Source: JABMQB01 sp963666575
GTDB taxonomy: Bacteria > Bacteroidota > Bacteroidia > Bacteroidales > Prolixibacteraceae
Reading direction: 5' to 3'
Length of the DNA: 64,000 bases
NCBI GenBank assembly: GCA_963666575.2
Contig: CAXXYG010000021.1
Coordinates: forward strand, 1-64,000
Part shown: positions 1 to 10,750 of the stretch, piece after piece
How positions within the stretch are numbered: position 1 is the stretch's first letter
How the letters are laid out: each line of letters opens with the position of its first letter
Translations under genes and position numbers: made by a program
Notes under the pieces: model-generated
Database searches by the model: none
The model's input: only the letters and a program-made list of their open reading frames with translations
Told to the model about the DNA's origin: nothing

Positions 1-2735
1 ATTCCCAACGATGGGCTTACTTAATTCAATAACAAATCCTTTAAATCAAACAACTACTTATGCCTATGATGCTAATGGAAACCTTGTGCAAACTACTGAT
101 GCCTTAGGAGGAACAACAAAATACAATTATAATTCACTGGGGATAATTACTGATTTTACCGATGCCAATAACAACAAAACAAAACTATTTTTATGACGAT
201 GACAATAGGTTGACCAAAAGAGTAAATGCTTTAAATGGTGAATGGTTATTTGAATACGATATGGCCGGAAATCTTTTAACATCAAATGATGCAAATGGTA
301 ATAGCACTAACTTCGAATACGACAATTTAAACAGGCGCATAAAAGTTACAGATCCCATGGGTAATGAAACAATGTATTCCTATAATGCACTCAATAATCT
401 TATTCAGGTTACAGATCCATTGGGGCACAATACTACGTTTACCTATAACCCATTAAATAAAATTACAACTGCCACCAACCCGCTGGGAGCTCAAACAAAA
501 TTTACTTATAGTGCTTCGGGTAATTTAATCGAATACACCGACCCCAATAATAATAAAACCAACTTACTTTTAACGCCATTCACCAAATGATTCAAACTAC
601 CGATGCATCAGGTGCAGTTACTGTTTTCGAATACGATGAATTAGGGAATTTAATTTCTAAAACCAACCCTGACGGTTTAAAACACCAATATGTATTTGAT
701 GCATTATCAAGGTGTACATCAAAAATATGGCCGTCGGGTTCAACCTGGCAATACAACTACAACGATGTAGGAAAGCTAATAAGCAAAACCGATCCTAAAG
801 GAGTACAAATAAACTACACCTACGATGCCAGCAACCGCTTAATACAAACAGCACATCCCGAGGGAAATGTAAGCTGGTCTTACGATCCGGTTGGCAACCT
901 TACCGGAATAAATAACGGGATGAGTTTGAAGGAACAAAGTACTTTCACCTATAACCAATTAAATCAGCTAATTTCTAACACAACCAATTATGGAAGTTTT
1001 GTTGGAAACCAAACAATACAATACACTTATGATGCAAATGGTAACCGCAGCTCTCTTACATATCCTGATGGTGAAATAGCAACTTATACCTACGATGCAG
1101 CTAACCGGAAAACTCAACTGGCATCAATTGAGGGTACTACTGCTTTTACCTACGATAATGCCGGGAAACTGCGTACAATGACCTATGCCAATGGTATGGG
1201 TTGCCGATTACACATACGATAATGCCGGTAGGCCAGAAAGCCTTACACTTACCGATTCTCTTTCAAAAACTTTGATAAACAGGACTTATACTTTCCGACC
1301 CTGCTGGAAACAAACTTACCGAAACCCATGTCGAAGACACCAGTTCGAGAAGTATGGTTTACAATTCGCGCCACCAACTCGCAGAGGTTGAATACCATAT
1401 AAACGGCCAAACTGAAACACAACAATATACGTATTCACCTTCGGGCAAACGCTTAACTAAAACAACAAATGGCATTGAAACCCGATATACATATAACACT
1501 GCCGAATGGCTTAACCATACCGTAACATCTGGAGATTCCGTAACTTTTGTATATGACCAAAATGGCAATAGGACAGGAAAAACCGACGCACAGTTTAAAT
1601 GGGATTATGCCTACGATTCTTATAACCGCCTAATTTCAGCGAAACGGACCGATTCAAATCAGAGAACAAGAGAACGAGTTTATGAATATACAGCCAAAAA
1701 CCAACGAGCCAGAGTTTGGGACATAGGGATGGAAAGCCCCTATTTTATTTATGATGGGAAAGACGTTCTTATAGAAAATGGTGGCCCATGGAAAATTCTG
1801 TACAATCCAGGCATTTGCGCTAATGAAGATGGCTATATAGCATACCCTATATACGACCACAGCGGTAATTCAGTGGTTGAAATCTGGCCAGAGGGAGGAT
1901 GGCATACCCCTTTCCACCTGGTCGATTACGATGAATTTGGAATTAAACGCAAAGGAAGCAGTGAAATACTAACCCAATTAGCATCAAGCATGTTCGACCC
2001 TTTCACTCAAATGTTTGGAATAAGTGGTTTTGACTCGTATACAATGGACTATGTCCCGAATGATTGAGGACAGGGAAGCCTCTACTTACGGGCCGTTTGG
2101 CTCGCCTACCTCCAATTACAATGCCAGTGCTGAATTAATGAATTCCTTACAAAATACCAATCCCACACAGTATAATGAGCTCCAACCATGGTTTCAACGG
2201 CAAACCGACTAGCTATAACCAGTACCGAAAGTGATATGGAAAATCAAATTCTTTCAGAAGCAATTGCCAATGCCCAGGCAGGAGTACGAAAGAGAACGCC
2301 AGTTTGAAGAAAACCTGGCGGCGCAAATTGCTCAACATAGTGCTACCCTTGAAAGGGATCGTGCTGCCAGGGATGAAGAAGATAGAGTTTGGCGTGATCA
2401 GTTTTCTGCAGATATATGTGCTGAAAACGCAGCCCAAGTTGCTTCATCTGGTTCTTCATCAAATTCAGAAGCCGATATCAGGTATGCCATTCAAATTGTT
2501 CAGCGACTGAATGAAATTGCCGGAGTATTTGGCAGAGGGATTCCAGGACTAAATGAAGGCCTTGATTTTACAACGCGTACGCTTGAAGATACAGGAGTGT
2601 TTACCCCCACCAACAATTCGAATAGAGGTCCCACCTCACATTGGTAATAATTTTATTATAAGGCAGCTGCTAGGACAACCTGTACCTTTACAAAGACCTA
2701 ATACTGGCGGAATAAGTTATGGGTCAGATGCATAA
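1..2735 (+). pseudogene. RHS-repeat protein, 3' part, multiply frameshifted
   Basis: The translation is a chain of YD repeats (for example YDANGN, YDNLNRR, YTYDAANRK) typical of RHS/wall-associated cell-surface or toxin-delivery proteins. The gene starts upstream of the window. The reading frame is broken by single-base indels that can be placed by repeat continuity: an extra A in 181-184, a missing base near 563-565, an extra G at 1198-1200 and an extra C at 1295-1296. Further shifts are likely near 2050, between 2190 and 2290, and near 2630. Across the shifts the protein stays recognisable, with no obvious nonsense substitutions. After the repeats come a short GISGFDSYTM stretch and a hydrophilic helical C-terminal region (about 2080-2735) rich in Glu, Arg, Gln and Asn that I do not recognise; in RHS proteins this position usually holds the variable effector domain. 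Whether the breaks are real decay or assembly errors cannot be settled here. Confidence 0.8.
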
Positions 2736-2904
2736 TCAACCTGTAAGATTTTGGTGAGACTCTCCTGTTTTTCTGGCAATATTGGCCAGTTGTTGTAATT
2801 TAATTAATAATTCTTTACGACTTTTATGGTAAATAAAAGCAACTAATGTATATTGAAGTTTCAATGCAATAATTAACATAAATCAGAAAATAAATCAAAG
2901 CGGT

Positions 2905-4773
2905 ATGAAACTTCAACACTCAAAACTCAGCTCCATAAACCATCAAATTTCAGCTATCCTCGTTAAAGCCAACGAATTTGAAAACACATACAAAGATGAG
3001 ATATTGAGAGTTCACCCTGTGTATCAAAAAAGTGCCCAAAACCTTGTTCATTATTTGGCTTTCCGCAGTTTTGAAATTAATGATTTACAAGAAGAATTAA
3101 GGGATTTAGGGCTACCCGGATTATCGAATGTTGAAGCACATGTTTTAGAAAGTTTGCTTTCTATAAAAACAATTGTTAACCATTTGCTGGGAAACCAGGT
3201 GATTGAAAGCCAACAAGGCATTGTTTCCATTAAAAAAGGGCAAAAATTACTCAATCAAAATACAAAATACCTTTTTGGGTATAGGTCAAAAAAAAGGCGG
3301 ACCCGTATAATGGTAACCATGCCTAATACTGCTGCCGCAGATAAAAAATTTGTAGGAAGAATAATACGGCTTGGAATGAACAGTGCACGTATAAATTGTG
3401 CCCACGATGGACCCGAAGTATGGGAAAAAATTGCGTCAAATATTCGGGAAACAAAAACTACCCTGAAAAAAAACTGCTCCATAATGATGGACCTTGGTGG
3501 GCCAAAATTGCGTACAGGACCTATAAAACAGGGGGCACAAGTGGTTCATATAAAGCCAAAACGCGACGAGCAAGGTATTATTACAAGTCCGGCAAAAATA
3601 TGGATTGCTCCACCCGATGTAAATCCTCCTGATGATTCAGCTGATGCAATAATTCCGGTTGACGAAATTTGGTTTAATAAAATTAAACGCGGCAATACTA
3701 TTTCATTTATTGATACCCGTGATAAAAAATGTAAAATAACCATCGATTCAAAAAAAGGTGGTGGGAAATGGGCTGTATCAACCGACTCGGCCTATGTAAG
3801 TACCGGAACCGAATTGTTGCTCCATAAAGTAAAAAATTCAGGTAAAGAAAAAATTAGAGTTGGTGAATTACTTCCAATAGAACAAGCAATTATTCTTAAT
3901 ATTAATGATAAACTGATTTTACATAAAGACCCTTCGGCAGGAGAACCAACTCAATTTGATGAAAAAGGGAATGTGACTAAAATAGCACATATCTCATGCA
4001 CTTTACCCGAAATTTTTGCTGATGTAAAAGTTGGTGAACCCATCTTTTTCGACGATGGAAAAATTGAAGGTGTAATTGAAGAGGTAAATCCCCAACAGAT
4101 AGTAGTTAAAATAACTTATGCCAAAGATACCGGAGGTAAACTTAAATCGGATAAAGGAATAAATTTACCTGACAGTGATTTAAAAGTTAGCGGGCTAACT
4201 GCAAAAGATAAAGAAGACCTTAAATCGGTAGTAAACATTGCCGATGCGGTCAATTTTTCGTTTGTAAACGATGAAAATGATGTACAGGAATTATTTGATG
4301 CGTTAAAATCATTTGATTCGAATCTGGGTATTATTCTAAAAATTGAAACTCAAAAAGGATTTAAAAACTTACCCAAAATATTATTGAGGGCTATGCAAAC
4401 ATACCCCATTGGTGTAATGATTGCGCGGGGCGACCTGGCCATTGAAACAGGTTGGAAAAATTTTGCATCAATCCAGGAAGAGATCATACGCATTTGTGAA
4501 GCAGCACATATTCCTGATGTTTGGGCAACACAAGTGCTTGAAAACCTGGCAAAAAAAGGAGTGCCTTCACGTGCCGAAATAACCGATGCAGCCATGGCCC
4601 AACGTGCTGAATGTGTCATGTTAAACAAAGGATACTACATTGAAAAAGCAGTGAAAATGCTGGATAAAATTTTGCGCCGAATGCAGAATTTTAAAAAGAA
4701 AAAAGATACTATTCTTCCAAAATTGGAAGAAGCCTATAAATTAAATCTATCGCATGACAGGTTTAATCTGTAA
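2905..4773 (+). CDS. pyruvate kinase-like protein with extra N-terminal domain
   Basis: The 622-residue protein has an unrecognised N-terminal region of about 130 residues, then a pyruvate kinase barrel. Family landmarks are visible: RINCAH (cf. R-N-FSH), GGPKLRTG, KIETQKG near residue 478 (catalytic Lys and metal-ligand Glu), ARGDLAIE near 506 (metal-ligand Asp) and ATQVLENL near 540 (Thr of ATQMLE). The start motif is VTMPNTAA instead of the usual CTIGP, and the segment after ATQ reads GVPSRAEITDAAMAQRAECVMLNKG where PTRAE.SDVANAV.DG.D is usual. The C-terminal allosteric domain of normal pyruvate kinases is missing. The catalytic pair Lys and Glu/Asp is kept, so phosphoenolpyruvate/pyruvate chemistry is plausible, but the substrate cannot be assigned. 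The gene converges with the HD-PycTM gene. Confidence 0.8.
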   Translation: MKLQHSKLSSINHQISAILVKANEFENTYKDEILRVHPVYQKSAQNLVHYLAFRSFEINDLQEELRDLGLPGLSNVEAHVLESLLSIKTIVNHLLGNQVIESQQGIVSIKKGQKLLNQNTKYLFGYRSKKRRTRIMVTMPNTAAADKKFVGRIIRLGMNSARINCAHDGPEVWEKIASNIRETKTTLKKNCSIMMDLGGPKLRTGPIKQGAQVVHIKPKRDEQGIITSPAKIWIAPPDVNPPDDSADAIIPVDEIWFNKIKRGNTISFIDTRDKKCKITIDSKKGGGKWAVSTDSAYVSTGTELLLHKVKNSGKEKIRVGELLPIEQAIILNINDKLILHKDPSAGEPTQFDEKGNVTKIAHISCTLPEIFADVKVGEPIFFDDGKIEGVIEEVNPQQIVVKITYAKDTGGKLKSDKGINLPDSDLKVSGLTAKDKEDLKSVVNIADAVNFSFVNDENDVQELFDALKSFDSNLGIILKIETQKGFKNLPKILLRAMQTYPIGVMIARGDLAIETGWKNFASIQEEIIRICEAAHIPDVWATQVLENLAKKGVPSRAEITDAAMAQRAECVMLNKGYYIEKAVKMLDKILRRMQNFKKKKDTILPKLEEAYKLNLSHDRFNL

Positions 4774-4783
4774 AATAAAACGG

Positions 4784-5968
4784 TTATACAATTGCAAATG
4801 CCAACACAAAAGAGATAACTGAAATAACCAATCCGTACATAAAAATATTATACGCTTTACGTAAAAGCCTGTATTTTTTAGCCAACACTTTACCCAGCGA
4901 ATACTGGTCTTTTATCATGGTTGAATATAAAAACTCGTCGTTTTTCATTAATTCTTCAACCGCCCATTTATATTCATCGTATTCCATGTTATAAAAGTTC
5001 CCAAAAAACAACAGGTTAACTTTATTCTCTTTTATGTCATCCTTCGTAAACTTCCCTGATGAAATGTTGGGAATGGTAGATAAAATGGCAAAAATTATGG
5101 TTAACAAACACGATGTGAGAAATATCAAAGTTGGAATTATTAACTCAGGCAGTTCGCTAAATTTCCGCACAAGCAATGAAACTACTACCGAAAGAATAAT
5201 GGCATTTACCGATATCAGTATATTTGATTTATTATCGGCTATTGAACTCAGGCTTATCTGATTTCGCGCTGTCAACCGAAACATCGATTCAACTCCGCGT
5301 GAATACCCCTTGTCTTTCTTAATATTTTTTTCAGAAGTAATATCTTTTTTACTTTTTTTCTCTTCCCGCATAGCGATATTATTTTGAATTAATTCAAGTG
5401 TTTTTTCCTTGTTGGCTGTCAATACTTTTTTGCCATATTCGGTATGAAAGGTGTGTGTGTTAAAAAAATTAATGGAGTTAAGGTCAAATCCGGTTTTATT
5501 AAAACTGTGGCATCCGGTATTTTTCCATTCCTTGCGTAACAATTTAACTTTATCGAAATAATCACCTGTTGCAAGGTGCATTAAATCTGCATCGCACAAT
5601 ACCTTTGAGATTTTATCTTTTGGACTTTGGGGGACTTTTGTTGACAAAATACAATCCGCAATTTTATCAATTTGCTCCTTTTCAATTCCTTTCGATTCCA
5701 AATATTCACGGGCAACTTCAACACTTTTATTTTCATGCCCTTCAGCCTGGTATGCATAACCCACATCGTGGAAAATAGCGCTTATTTTTGCCAGATTCAT
5801 TTGTTCCTCATCCAGTCCGCAAAAAGTGCCAATGGTTTCAACATTATTTTTTATGTCCATAGCATGGTCAAATGTATGGAAGGTTATTTCTTCTGATAAA
5901 TTTTGTTGGAGCAATTCCGACACATATTTTTCCGCCTCAATTAAAATAGCAGCATTTATTTTGCTCAT
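4784..5968 (-). CDS. HD-domain and Pycsar effector (PycTM/DUF5706) membrane protein
   Basis: The N-terminal half (residues about 15-200) is an HD phosphohydrolase domain with FDHA, IFHDVGY (the HD pair), GHENKS and CDADLMH metal-ligand motifs. The C-terminal half has the Pycsar effector transmembrane signature ISLSSIADNKSNILISVNA followed by hydrophobic segments near residues 250-267, 276-296 and 372-394. PycTM proteins are membrane effectors of cyclic-pyrimidine anti-phage signalling; HD fusions of this type are frequent in Bacteroidota and may have a housekeeping role. No cytidylate or uridylate cyclase sits directly next to it; a class III cyclase lies about 5 kb upstream on the same strand. 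Start is the ATG at 5966-5968. The domain assignment is firm, the defence role is inference. Confidence 0.85.
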   Translation of the reverse strand: MSKINAAILIEAEKYVSELLQQNLSEEITFHTFDHAMDIKNNVETIGTFCGLDEEQMNLAKISAIFHDVGYAYQAEGHENKSVEVAREYLESKGIEKEQIDKIADCILSTKVPQSPKDKISKVLCDADLMHLATGDYFDKVKLLRKEWKNTGCHSFNKTGFDLNSINFFNTHTFHTEYGKKVLTANKEKTLELIQNNIAMREEKKSKKDITSEKNIKKDKGYSRGVESMFRLTARNQISLSSIADNKSNILISVNAIILSVVVSLLVRKFSELPELIIPTLIFLTSCLLTIIFAILSTIPNISSGKFTKDDIKENKVNLLFFGNFYNMEYDEYKWAVEELMKNDEFLYSTMIKDQYSLGKVLAKKYRLLRKAYNIFMYGLVISVISFVLAFAIV

Positions 5969-6094
5969 CTTTTTTATCCTTTTAGCAATTACTAAATTAG
6001 CAATTATAAACTACAAACAATTTTATTCAACAATCAATAAATCATTAATCACCCCTTTTTAGAATCCCGTGGCCAGCCACAAGGAATTATTTGA

Positions 6095-9000
6095 TTAAAA
6101 CATGTACCTAACAGCAAATCCAAAAGAATCTTCTTCTTTCGAAAAATTATAAGTAGCGGTAAGGACTGTAAAATCAAATGGTGTGAGCCATAATCCAACT
6201 CCGGAACCTCGGTGCCAAGTGTTTGATTTTTCATTGTTATACCATACTCTTCCAAAATCGTTAAAAACAAGGAATCCTAGTTGCCCATTAAAAAAATGGC
6301 TTTTCAAATTCGAAAGTTTTATCCTAACTTCAGTGTTCTGATAAAATGATTTATCGCCGGCATAACGGTTACTATACAATCCACGTACATTGGTTTTACC
6401 ACCAATAAAGTTTGCATGGTAAAACTCGTAATCACCAACATTTATTGCTCCGCCGCCCCGAATTGCCAAAACTACTCTTGGATCAGTCCTAAAACTCAGG
6501 TACAAACTAAGGTCCGATTTTAACTTCAAAAAACTTTTACTTTTTTCATTTAACCCAATAAACTCAGTAGCTTCGGAAGACCAAACAATACCCCGTTTAG
6601 GAAAAATATCATTATCCCTGGCATCAATATTAAAATTTGCCTTAAAACCTCCATAGTGATGATTCAAAAATGCCTCAGGCCCTAATATTTGCTTGTATTC
6701 ACTGGTTATAAACCGTCCATCGACATCTTCAATTTTCGCAAATTGATAAAATGCTCCAATAGAATAACTGATATACCTGTTGAGTTGGCGTTGAATTTTA
6801 GGATTTATATTTATTAAATGGTAACGCATCCGGTAATACTCTTCGTCGTCTATGGTCCGGACTGTTTCATTTCCAAAACCAAAAAAATTATTGACATTAT
6901 TTGGGATACTTGCTTCAACATCGATTAAAAGGTCAAACTTTTGAGAAACAGAACTAAACCATCCATTGTAATAGGCAGCAAAAGCACCTGTTTCGTAGGC
7001 ATAATTAACGTGGAACTTATGAAAAGTAAAGTCCCTGAAATTGTATCTTTTGTTATTAATACCTGCACCAATAAATAAGCCATCGTCGATATTAAATCCA
7101 AAATAGGCAACTGGTGCCGTAGTATTGTATTTAAATTGTTTTCGATCGTACAGGTTAACTTCTTTATGGTTCGATAGTTTTAATTTTGTTTCAGGGCCTT
7201 TATGGATACTGTTCTTTTTATCTTTCCGATCATACACCACCGTTTTTTTCGAAAAACCATTTATTTTTGAATAATCGCTAATAGAGTCATTTCCTTTGCC
7301 TCCTATAATACGTACTTTAATTCCCTTTTCAGCTTTCCCATTTATAACAAATTTGTCTTTACCTCCAAGGCCATACAACCTTATCTCTTTGGTTTCATCG
7401 TAACTAAACTCCCGGTGGTATATCTGCTCCTTTTCTTTCCCCTTTTTATCACTTAATGCAATCACCGAAAGGTCGATATTTCCATTGGGTAAACGGTTGG
7501 CTTCAAAAAGTTCTCGGTCCTCTGTACCAACAATATCAACTGCTTCAGCCAAAACCAAATAATACTCTTTGGCATAATCGTGCAATTTTTCTTTTCTCGA
7601 AATCAGTTTATTTTTTATTTCTTCACCCGAAAGTTGGTAAATTTCATCAGGCATTTTTTTTAGGGCAACACCTATAACAGAATCAGTAATTTGTTGTTGA
7701 ATTGTATTTGCCGTATTCAACCAGGTATCTAAATTTGGTTCAGTCAAAAACGACCTATCAAAATACCGGGCATTAAAAGCCAAACCACTAACATTGGTTA
7801 TGGTAGGGCCAAAGTCCTGAAATTTTGGATTTATCCATTTTCGGGATGCCAACCATGGCAAAACGCCCTCATTCACAAAAAATACCTGGTCGCGGTCACG
7901 CGGAATGGGGCGGTAAACAGTTTTACTTTTCTTTTTAAATGAAGCCCACCGCCACTGGTCATCGTGCCGGTCCCAATCATTTATCAACAAATCAAACAGG
8001 CGTGCTTTAAGCACTGCCTCCTGATCAACACTATGTCCATGCTTTTTGTAAATATTTTTAATTACCTCATCAGTACTGACGATGTCTTTTGAATTTCCAA
8101 AACTATCCAGATTTTTCCATTTTCCACTTGGCCGTTCTTCAAATAGATATACACCATTGGCTAAATCCTGGCGATAAACACCCAAACGAGGATCATCAGG
8201 AACCCACACGACTTTAGGATTTGTATGCATTACTCCAATAGCATCGGCCATAGGAGGCACTGTAACGGCTGAATACGGATGTGCCTCAGATATTGCATCC
8301 TGAACCATGTTTACAATAAATGTATTCTTAAAATTACCAGGTAAAGCCCGTTCCACATATTTATTCATCGACCTTAGCACATACTGTTTCCCGTCCGGAT
8401 TTTTCATTCTGATGGATCGGGTTTGCATTCCTCCCCCTCTTTTAAGAATTTTTAACCCACCTTTTTCGGTTCCAATATCAAATACTGGCAAATGTACTTT
8501 GGCACTCCATAAATCTCTGTAGTTTGCCCCTTTCCACCACCGTTTTAGTTTTCCAGCTTCATATTCATTCGAAAGTTGTACATTTACAATACTATCAGAA
8601 AAATCGGCAAGATTTAATTTCGCTTGTTCCTGTGTTTTATTATAAACAGGTTTGTTGTACAATTTTTTTCGGAACAAAACTTCACCTTTACCTGTCTTGT
8701 CAGGGCTTAAGAACTCCAACCAAACATCGCCATTAGCGTAAAAATTAAGAACTGAGAAACCGGTACGTTGTGCAGCAAAATCTGTTTGGCGTTTTTTAGA
8801 AGCAACAAATGTAGCCTCTCCACCTCCGCCACTAATTATATGATGCATTTGGTTTTTCTCAACATACTGAAGGTTGTGTTCATGCCCCGCAGTATATATT
8901 AAATTGGGGAAATCGTTAAAAATTGATAGAAAATAATCCTTTAACTGTTTATACTCAGGGTGGGCTAAATCCTGTATAAATCCAAAATATTTACGATAGG

Positions 9001-9805
9001 ACGTATACAGAAAACCAGGTGCCGGAATAAACAGGCTTCTATTCCGTTTCAAAAAAGGAAACAATAATGAAGACAATGGGAAATTACCTCCATGCTCGCC
9101 AACACTGTACAAAGGATGATGGGCTGCAAACAAAACCTTTTTATTTTGATTTCGTCGAAGGATATCCTTGATTTCCATAATCAATTCGGTTTCATTTTCG
9201 AAACCACAGTCATTTTCCATTCCTGGTTTATTAAACTTATGAAACCACCATTGTGTATCAAAAAGAACCAAAGTGATGTCGTCTGACAAGTTTAATTCAA
9301 CTGGGCCTGGGCAACCTCCATCAGGAAAAAAAATGTTTCCACGGCCTAAATAATTTTCTATAAATACTTCAGAATTATTAACATGCTCCAACCCCTGGCT
9401 TCTCCCCTGTTCCCAGTCATGATTTCCCGGAATAAAAACAATCTGCCCTTTAAAACCTTCAATACTTTTAAGAATATTTTTTAACGTGTCGGCATACTGC
9501 TGATAGTCGTGATCCAAAGAATCAGGAAGGCCATTGTTATAAACAATATTACCTAAAACTACCAATGCCGAATTTTCATTCTGTTGGTTTAACTTTGATT
9601 GAAGCAGCTTGAGCGCCTCGTTATTAGGAGAGGGATTTTTTATGTTTCCGATTAAAAAAACCGAATAAGTTAAATTTATCTCTGAATTTGGTTCTACACT
9701 AATTCCACTCTCTGGAACCCTAGTATTATTAATATTCTTCTGCGCAGAACTACAGAATAGTACAAGGATAAAAATTATAGTAAACAGAAACTTAAAATAA
9801 TACAT
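6095..9805 (-). CDS. metallophosphoesterase / kinase-like / Omp85-type barrel fusion
   Basis: A 1236-residue exported protein with a signal peptide (residues 1-21). Residues about 45-330 form a calcineurin-like phosphoesterase: GNHDWEQG near 127, AAHHPLYS near 230 and GHEHNL near 308. Motifs I and II read FLIGNIKN and VVLGNIVY, so both usual aspartates (GD) are asparagine, and activity is doubtful. Residues about 430-720 contain LLINDWDRHDDQWRW (near 610) and PIPRDRDQVFF (near 635), which resemble the catalytic and metal-binding motifs of CotH/Fam20/HipA-like atypical kinases; this is my reading of a pattern. From about 900 to the C terminus (GGKTNVRGLY, final AVRYMF) it is an Omp85-family outer-membrane barrel. 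It starts 6 bp after the SdiA-regulated-type gene, so the two form an operon. Confidence 0.8.
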   Translation of the reverse strand: MYYFKFLFTIIFILVLFCSSAQKNINNTRVPESGISVEPNSEINLTYSVFLIGNIKNPSPNNEALKLLQSKLNQQNENSALVVLGNIVYNNGLPDSLDHDYQQYADTLKNILKSIEGFKGQIVFIPGNHDWEQGRSQGLEHVNNSEVFIENYLGRGNIFFPDGGCPGPVELNLSDDITLVLFDTQWWFHKFNKPGMENDCGFENETELIMEIKDILRRNQNKKVLFAAHHPLYSVGEHGGNFPLSSLLFPFLKRNRSLFIPAPGFLYTSYRKYFGFIQDLAHPEYKQLKDYFLSIFNDFPNLIYTAGHEHNLQYVEKNQMHHIISGGGGEATFVASKKRQTDFAAQRTGFSVLNFYANGDVWLEFLSPDKTGKGEVLFRKKLYNKPVYNKTQEQAKLNLADFSDSIVNVQLSNEYEAGKLKRWWKGANYRDLWSAKVHLPVFDIGTEKGGLKILKRGGGMQTRSIRMKNPDGKQYVLRSMNKYVERALPGNFKNTFIVNMVQDAISEAHPYSAVTVPPMADAIGVMHTNPKVVWVPDDPRLGVYRQDLANGVYLFEERPSGKWKNLDSFGNSKDIVSTDEVIKNIYKKHGHSVDQEAVLKARLFDLLINDWDRHDDQWRWASFKKKSKTVYRPIPRDRDQVFFVNEGVLPWLASRKWINPKFQDFGPTITNVSGLAFNARYFDRSFLTEPNLDTWLNTANTIQQQITDSVIGVALKKMPDEIYQLSGEEIKNKLISRKEKLHDYAKEYYLVLAEAVDIVGTEDRELFEANRLPNGNIDLSVIALSDKKGKEKEQIYHREFSYDETKEIRLYGLGGKDKFVINGKAEKGIKVRIIGGKGNDSISDYSKINGFSKKTVVYDRKDKKNSIHKGPETKLKLSNHKEVNLYDRKQFKYNTTAPVAYFGFNIDDGLFIGAGINNKRYNFRDFTFHKFHVNYAYETGAFAAYYNGWFSSVSQKFDLLIDVEASIPNNVNNFFGFGNETVRTIDDEEYYRMRYHLININPKIQRQLNRYISYSIGAFYQFAKIEDVDGRFITSEYKQILGPEAFLNHHYGGFKANFNIDARDNDIFPKRGIVWSSEATEFIGLNEKSKSFLKLKSDLSLYLSFRTDPRVVLAIRGGGAINVGDYEFYHANFIGGKTNVRGLYSNRYAGDKSFYQNTEVRIKLSNLKSHFFNGQLGFLVFNDFGRVWYNNEKSNTWHRGSGVGLWLTPFDFTVLTATYNFSKEEDSFGFAVRYMF

Positions 9806-9811
9806 ACCTTT

Positions 9812-10750
9812 TCAGTTTGACTGTTTTTTAGGTTGAAATTTGAGTAATGTTGCAACAGATTCTTCGCCTTCGTTAGCAATATACAAATTCCCCATTGGGT
9901 CAAAACAAATACCTTCGGGTTGCCAAAACAATCCTGTTTTTAATTTATATACAGCAATCAACTCTCCATTATTATTGCAAACAACCAGCAATTTACCTAC
10001 AGAGGCAAGTAAATAAATATTTTTTGTAGAGGGGTGAATAGCTATTCCCGAGGGTTGAAACGATACATCACCCTTTGATGGATATATATAAGTCAATAAA
10101 TCAATTCCTAATTTAGCGACTTTGTTAAGCTCTTTTAATTCTTTTATCTGGTCGAGGTCGATTTTAAAAACAGCTTTTGATGACAATTTTTTTTCATCGA
10201 GGTCAAACGAATAAACAGCTTTTTTGCTTTTGCCTTTTTTTTCATCAATGTGCGAATACCCTTTGCAAGCAATTAATAATCGGCTATTTTCCGCATCGAA
10301 AACCAATCCTTCTGTATCATTTTTCTTTGATAAAGCAGTTTTATACTCTTTCGTTACAATTGTTTCTTTTTTATTTGAATACTTTACCCGAAATAAATTG
10401 CCATTACTTTTTAAAACCCATAACTGGTCGTTAACCATTGTAATACCTTCATAATCTCCATCATCGGCAAACTTTATTTTTTCAGTTACCTTTCCCTTTA
10501 TAGTATCGAAAAAATAAATATTGCCTTTTTCATCCTGAACACATGCCAACCTATTTTCATAGAAGTATGTCAATCCTGAAATCTCAGACAAATTATCAGG
10601 CAAAATCCATGATTTATTAGGTTTTGTTAATTCATATGGAAATTGATAATTTTCTTGTTCGAATAATTTGTAACGTTTATTATCCTGAGCAGAAACAACC
10701 AAATTTAGAATAAACAGAAACACTACCAGGATGGATTGTTTAAATAACAT
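9812..10750 (-). CDS. SdiA-regulated (YjiK-like) beta-propeller protein
   Basis: A 312-residue exported protein with an N-terminal signal peptide (about residues 1-21, ending VVSAQ). The body is a propeller of the SdiA-regulated family: LSEISGLTYF, DGDYEGITMV, NDTEGLVFD, FQPSGIAIHP, FWQPEGICFDPMGNLYIANE. The repeated EG-I/L-x-F/V motifs are characteristic of the calcium-binding pockets of this fold. The family has no established reaction. It is the first gene of a two-gene unit with the phosphoesterase-barrel fusion, which suggests a shared periplasmic or surface role. Confidence 0.8.
   Translation of the reverse strand: MLFKQSILVVFLFILNLVVSAQDNKRYKLFEQENYQFPYELTKPNKSWILPDNLSEISGLTYFYENRLACVQDEKGNIYFFDTIKGKVTEKIKFADDGDYEGITMVNDQLWVLKSNGNLFRVKYSNKKETIVTKEYKTALSKKNDTEGLVFDAENSRLLIACKGYSHIDEKKGKSKKAVYSFDLDEKKLSSKAVFKIDLDQIKELKELNKVAKLGIDLLTYIYPSKGDVSFQPSGIAIHPSTKNIYLLASVGKLLVVCNNNGELIAVYKLKTGLFWQPEGICFDPMGNLYIANEGEESVATLLKFQPKKQSN

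Noticed and set aside
1..2067. A tandem DNA repeat or CRISPR-like array suggested by repeated YD-coding segments
   Set aside because: The repetition is at protein level (RHS repeats) with diverged DNA and no constant spacer-repeat units.
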